A stretch of 64,000 bases of DNA, taken from NCBI GenBank assembly GCA_003152695.1, contig PMAT01000115.1:38384-102383 (forward strand), given 5' to 3'. A model generated the notes under the pieces. The model was given only the letters and a program-made list of their open reading frames with translations. It did not search any database and was not told the DNA's origin. The stretch comes from Acidobacteriaceae bacterium (GTDB lineage: Bacteria > Acidobacteriota > Terriglobia > Terriglobales > Acidobacteriaceae). Position 1 is the first letter of the stretch. Each line of letters opens with the position of its first letter. The translations under genes were made by a program, and so were the position numbers. Below are positions 61,002-64,000 of the stretch, piece after piece.

Positions 61002-61247
61002 TTACGGCGCGATCTTCAGGCTACACAAGAAAGCGCTAACCCACACCACGAATCCCCCGGTCCCCACATAGATATACAGGCGCCGCTCGAATGGATTGTG
61101 AATGGTCGGCAGCGGCAAAGGAGCGCCCAAGGCGCGGTGAAACCAAGCGCCCAGCAGACCGCCAAATCCGATGAGCGTGGTGGCGCCGCCAAAAGCCAGG
61201 CCGGCGATGATGAGGATGAAACTGAGGCTGAACACAACCCACCCCAA
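61002..61247 (-). CDS. Small two-TM membrane protein
   Basis: An 81-aa hydrophobic protein. TM1 is VVFSLSFILIIAGLAFGGAT and TM2 runs through GFVVWVSAFLCSLK, joined by a loop with HNPFERRLYIYVGT. Helix pairs with an ERRLY loop are typical of small conserved membrane proteins of Acidobacteria, but no named family is claimed. The start is a TTG at 61247; a GTG at 61235 is possible. The longest antisense frames have no such hydrophobic pattern. Confidence 0.5.
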   Translation of the reverse strand: MGWVVFSLSFILIIAGLAFGGATTLIGFGGLLGAWFHRALGAPLPLPTIHNPFERRLYIYVGTGGFVVWVSAFLCSLKIAP

Positions 61248-61324
61248 CTACTTGCCCAACAGCCTAGACCTTGTGCGACACTTTCCGCAACTGGGCTGTG
61301 GGAGGAACGAAGGGATCGCACAGC

Positions 61325-61687
61325 TCAGCTTTTCTCCCGGTTTGCTTCGCCGCCCTCCGGCCCGTAAAAAAACACCCACGTCGCGAAATCGTCGGTAAAC
61401 TCTACGAAGCGATGTTGCTCGCCGGCGGCGACGAACAGAACATCTCCCGGACCAAAGCTCACTTCTTTTCCTTCCCGCTCAAAGCGTCCCGTGCCGGTGG
61501 CGATCACGTAAATCTCGTCGCGCGTGTGGGGGTGCTGATGATCGGCGCTGCGCGGCGCATACAGCTTCACCGTAAGCGTGCCGTGGCGAAACAATTCCAC
61601 CGAGCGCTCGCCATTGGGGCCGGGCAGTTGCTCCAACCCGCTCATTGCCTTCAGGTAACCGGCGACGATTTTTCCCTCGATCTTCAT
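61325..61687 (-). CDS. Cupin-domain protein
   Basis: A 120-aa single cupin barrel. The metal motif DHQHPHTRDEIYVIATGTGRF (about 52-70) carries the His and Glu ligands and GDVLFVAAGEQHRFVEF (about 83) the second His. The length is that of small mononuclear cupins, and the substrate is unknown. Its ATG overlaps the stop of the DUF1761 gene (ATGA), so the two are coupled. Confidence 0.9.
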   Translation of the reverse strand: MKIEGKIVAGYLKAMSGLEQLPGPNGERSVELFRHGTLTVKLYAPRSADHQHPHTRDEIYVIATGTGRFEREGKEVSFGPGDVLFVAAGEQHRFVEFTDDFATWVFFYGPEGGEANREKS

Positions 61688-62127
61688 TGTGACGGCGGTG
61701 CCGAACTCAGCTCGGCCTTCGCTTTTGGTTTCCACACACCCACGATGATTCCCATCAAAATGCAGCCCAGCAGCGGGTAGGCGGCAGAGATCATGATGAA
61801 CGAAACCGCGCGAATTTCAAAGACCAATTCCGTGATCATCGCAAATGCGGCCGCCAGGCCGATCAGGATACCAATTCCGATTCCGCTCAGCAGATTGTGG
61901 GTTTGGCAGCCACTGAGCACCCGGGCGATGACGTAGGCGATCAAGATGCTGCAGACGAGCGAGACGATATAGGGCCAGAAGTTGGGATGGGCCATGTAGG
62001 CCTGCAACTCCTCCGGCGGGATGCGCGTGCCCGCCTGCCACGGTGCCCGGAAGCACGTGAACCACACCGCTCCCAGTATCCAATCCGCAATGCCTGCCGA
62101 AACCACGGCGCCCCAGTTCAATCGCAT
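61684..62127 (-). CDS. DUF1761-family four-TM membrane protein
   Basis: A 147-aa protein with four helices. The family start NWGAVVSAGIADWILGAVWF (about 4-24) is followed by an exposed loop, WPYIVSLVCSILIAYVIARVL, GIGIGILIGLAAAFAMITEL and LLGCILMGIIVGVW, ending in a charged tail. AGGAGGA lies eight bases before the ATG at 62127. A longer frame to 62829 is antisense to the TPM gene and is rejected. The function is unknown. Confidence 0.88.
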   Translation of the reverse strand: MRLNWGAVVSAGIADWILGAVWFTCFRAPWQAGTRIPPEELQAYMAHPNFWPYIVSLVCSILIAYVIARVLSGCQTHNLLSGIGIGILIGLAAAFAMITELVFEIRAVSFIMISAAYPLLGCILMGIIVGVWKPKAKAELSSAPPSQ

Positions 62128-62283
62128 CGCTGCGCTCCTCCTAAGTGTGCGCGGAGACAATATCCTGTTCCGGGGGTTTGACGCAACTGGGGAACTGCGA
62201 TTCGCAAATTCTGCAAGCGGTTCTTGACACTGCGTCCTGCATTCTCTACGGTACTTACGCCGATGCAATATCGCCGATAACCC

Positions 62284-63099
62284 ATGGCAACGCGTGTCAA
62301 ATTCGCTCTCGCTGTGCTGCTGTTGGCTTGGTGTCCTTTCACATGGGCTGAGAAGATCGCCGATATTCGTCCCCTGGGCTACGTTACCGACCTCGCCCAC
62401 GTTATCGATCCCACCACCAAAGCCAGGCTGGAGACGCTGTGCGCCGAGGTCGAGCAAAAGACTGGGGCGCAAATTGCCGTCGTCACCATAAACTCCCTCG
62501 AAGGCCGCAGCAAGGAAGACTATGCGGCCGATCTCTACAAGCAGCTCGGTGTCGGATCGAAGAAAGACAACCGCGGGGTTCTGCTTTTGGTAGCGCCCAA
62601 GGAGCGTCAGTACAAGATCGAGATTGGCTACGGGTTGGAGCCGGTGATCAACGATGCTCGCGCAGGGGACATCGGGCGGGAGATGGTGCCCAATCTGCGC
62701 AGCGGAGACTACAGTGCCGCGGCGCTCCTCGGTACAACTCGTGTGGCCCAGCTGATAGCGGCGGACAAAGGTGTGCAGTTGAATGGCGTACCGGCCTCCC
62801 AGCCCAGCGCGCCCGCGCCTGCATGGCAAACGGCGTGGTGGCTCCCGTGGCTGATCGTCGTGATCATCTTGGTCGTCATCCGAGCTATTTGGCGCTCGAC
62901 GCGTGGCGGCGGTCGCGGTCCGCGATCAGGCGGAGGCTCCGCTCTTCCCTGGCTTCTGTTGGGCAGCGCCTTAGGTGGTCGCGGAGGTAGCTGGGGCGGC
63001 GGGTTTGGTGGCAGCTCCGGAGGCTACTCGGGCGGCGGCGGATTTGGCGGCTTTGGTGGCGGCATGAGCGGCGGTGGCGGCGCGGGCGGCAGTTGGTGA
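62284..63099 (+). CDS. TPM-domain membrane protein (YgcG-like)
   Basis: A 271-aa exported protein. Signal peptide (FALAVLLLAWCPFTWA), a TPM domain (about 30-165): LGYVTDLAHVIDPTTKARLE, QIAVVTINSLEGRSKEDYAA, GVLLLVAPKERQYKIEIGYG and VINDARAGDIGREMV, a helix (WWLPWLIVVIILVVIRAIW), and a Gly/Ser-rich C-terminus (GGSSGGYSGGGGFGGFGGG). TPM proteins act in the periplasm, in part as a helper of LemA-type or photosystem assembly systems. A lemA-like gene starts 0.8 kb downstream. Confidence 0.92.
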   Translation: MATRVKFALAVLLLAWCPFTWAEKIADIRPLGYVTDLAHVIDPTTKARLETLCAEVEQKTGAQIAVVTINSLEGRSKEDYAADLYKQLGVGSKKDNRGVLLLVAPKERQYKIEIGYGLEPVINDARAGDIGREMVPNLRSGDYSAAALLGTTRVAQLIAADKGVQLNGVPASQPSAPAPAWQTAWWLPWLIVVIILVVIRAIWRSTRGGGRGPRSGGGSALPWLLLGSALGGRGGSWGGGFGGSSGGYSGGGGFGGFGGGMSGGGGAGGSW

Positions 63100-63124
63100 A
63101 CTACTACGGCGGGAGCGACAATCG

Positions 63125-63865
63125 ATGAAGAAACCGGAAAGCAAACTGCAGGAACTCGTTACCCGATTGCAGCAGGCGTGCGGCGAAAATCTGGTGTCCA
63201 TCGTGCTATATGGCTCCGCGGCCCGCGAAGACTTCCACGAAGAATTCTCCGACGTGAACGTGCTGGTTGTGGTGCAGCATTTGAAACCGAGTTCGTTTGC
63301 GGCGATCTCGGCAGTCCTGCACTGGTGGAGTCGCGACGAGAAGCTGCGGCCGCCGATGATCATGACCCTCGACGAGCTGCGCGAGTCCGCCGATGTGTTC
63401 GCGATTGAGTTGCTGGATATTCAGCGCTCGCATAAGACACTGTTCGGCCAGGATGTGGTGACCGCAATCGATGTGCCCATGAATCTGCATCGCATCGAGG
63501 TGGAACACGAACTGCGGACCACGCTGCTGCGGTTGCGCCACCACTTGCTGCTGAGTCCTGGCAACCAGGACGAACTTCGCGCGGTGCTGGCAAAATCGAT
63601 CACCAGCGTTCTCACGCTGTTCCGCCATGCCTTGATCGCGTTGGGACAGGATCCGCCGCAGGCGAAGCCGCAGTTGCTGGAAACCGCTGGGAAGGCTTTT
63701 GGATTTGAGGTGCAGCCGCTGCGTTCGATCCTGGCGTTGCGCAACCAAGGCCCGCATTCGGAGAACGTACACGAGCTGTACCATGCGTACATGAGCGCAA
63801 TTCAGCGGGTCGCTCACGAACTGGATGCGCGCGTACCCAAGAAGCAGTTGCAGAAAGTGACCTAG
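63125..63865 (+). CDS. Nucleotidyltransferase-domain protein
   Basis: A 246-aa protein. The N-terminus (about 1-105) has the nucleotidyltransferase fold: SIVLYGSAAREDFHEEFSDV with the GS and the acidic DxD-like region (FSDVNVLVVV; the second Asp is replaced by Asn), then FAIELLDIQRSHKTLFGQDV. The C-terminus (about 120-246) is helical, HEPN-like or substrate-binding, with LRTTLLRLRHHLLLSPGN and LRNQGPHSENVHELYHAYM. It is 25 bp downstream of the TPM gene. The replaced acidic residue may mean low or altered activity. Confidence 0.8.
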   Translation: MKKPESKLQELVTRLQQACGENLVSIVLYGSAAREDFHEEFSDVNVLVVVQHLKPSSFAAISAVLHWWSRDEKLRPPMIMTLDELRESADVFAIELLDIQRSHKTLFGQDVVTAIDVPMNLHRIEVEHELRTTLLRLRHHLLLSPGNQDELRAVLAKSITSVLTLFRHALIALGQDPPQAKPQLLETAGKAFGFEVQPLRSILALRNQGPHSENVHELYHAYMSAIQRVAHELDARVPKKQLQKVT

Positions 63866-63906
63866 GAAGATGTCCATCTGACAACGATCGGCGGGGAGAG
63901 ATTGGG

Positions 63907-64000
63907 ATGAAAAAAGGAATCATCGTACTGGTCGTAATTGTGTTGTTGCTGCTCTGGATCGGCGGCACATTCGTTGGCCATCGCAACGAGATGGTGCGCA
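63907..64000 (+). CDS. lemA: LemA-family protein, 5' part
   Basis: The last 94 bases encode MKKGIIVLVVIVLLLLWIGG, then TFVGHRNEMVR, the membrane anchor and first conserved residues of LemA (usually GxxNxLV). The gene is cut by the window end. It lies 41 bp after the nucleotidyltransferase gene and close to the TPM gene, a known combination for LemA. Confidence 0.75.
   Translation, partial: MKKGIIVLVVIVLLLLWIGGTFVGHRNEMVR

Noticed and set aside
1-64000. tRNA, rRNA and CRISPR array
   Set aside because: No cloverleaf, T-loop or rRNA segment was noticed by eye, and the only regular array (14-bp units at 52787) has no spacers. A tRNAscan run would settle the first point.

Overview
The window looks like a chromosomal segment of a soil-type Acidobacteriota, most likely a Koribacter-like Terriglobia. 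The reasons are the gene content (alternative complex III followed by an A2-type caa3 oxidase, a CarD-family protein, a remnant of a MacB/FtsX-like permease, many small beta-barrel and SYLF proteins), the high GC content, and intergenic DNA full of short palindromic repeats. The assignment is inference from content; no rRNA or tRNA gene was seen.

Layout. 1-6.9 kb: ssb, a TonB-C-like secreted protein, malQ, a CDP-alcohol phosphatidyltransferase with a Gre factor, an outer-membrane protein gene framed by a perfect 21-bp inverted repeat, and carD. 6.9-16.2 kb: an SDR reductase, an ABC-permease remnant, small exported and STAS proteins, pyrD, a giant GH18-like/polysaccharide deacetylase/GT2 fusion and a GT39-like membrane enzyme. 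16.3-25.5 kb: panC and panB separated by a repeat, NTF2-like and SYLF proteins, an AT-richer patch holding a Panacea-type toxin-antitoxin pair and a transposase remnant, a JAMM peptidase and a beta-barrel/Ig/OmpA protein. 25.7-28.8 kb: a polytopic spermidine-synthase-like fusion and a small membrane protein.

29.3-42.1 kb is one long respiratory operon: actA-B-C-D-E-F (quinol:cytochrome c oxidoreductase), a one-TM protein of unknown role, a SCO-type copper chaperone, and coxB-A-C plus subunit IV of a caa3 oxidase. Electrons would run from quinol through ACIII to the fused cytochrome c of CoxB and on to oxygen. Most genes touch or overlap. actE has no ATG, GTG or TTG in a sensible place and probably starts at AUU.

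42.2-50.5 kb is a phosphate regulon: phoB-phoR, phoU, pstS-C-A-B and a second phoU. Four places carry direct repeats with an exact 11-bp period that look like Pho boxes (upstream of phoB, the first phoU, pstS and pstC), and a strong hairpin separates pstS from pstC.

50.6-64 kb: thiE-like, pgeF, a 14-bp minisatellite, a pruA-like dehydrogenase, a two-gene island coding for a TcmP-like protein and a Gp37/Gp68 three-Cys protein (the best candidate for a poorly described system), a SpoIIAA-like protein, an acyltransferase, a PBP4-type carboxypeptidase, folP, a cupin/DUF1761 pair, and a TPM-nucleotidyltransferase-lemA cluster cut by the window end.
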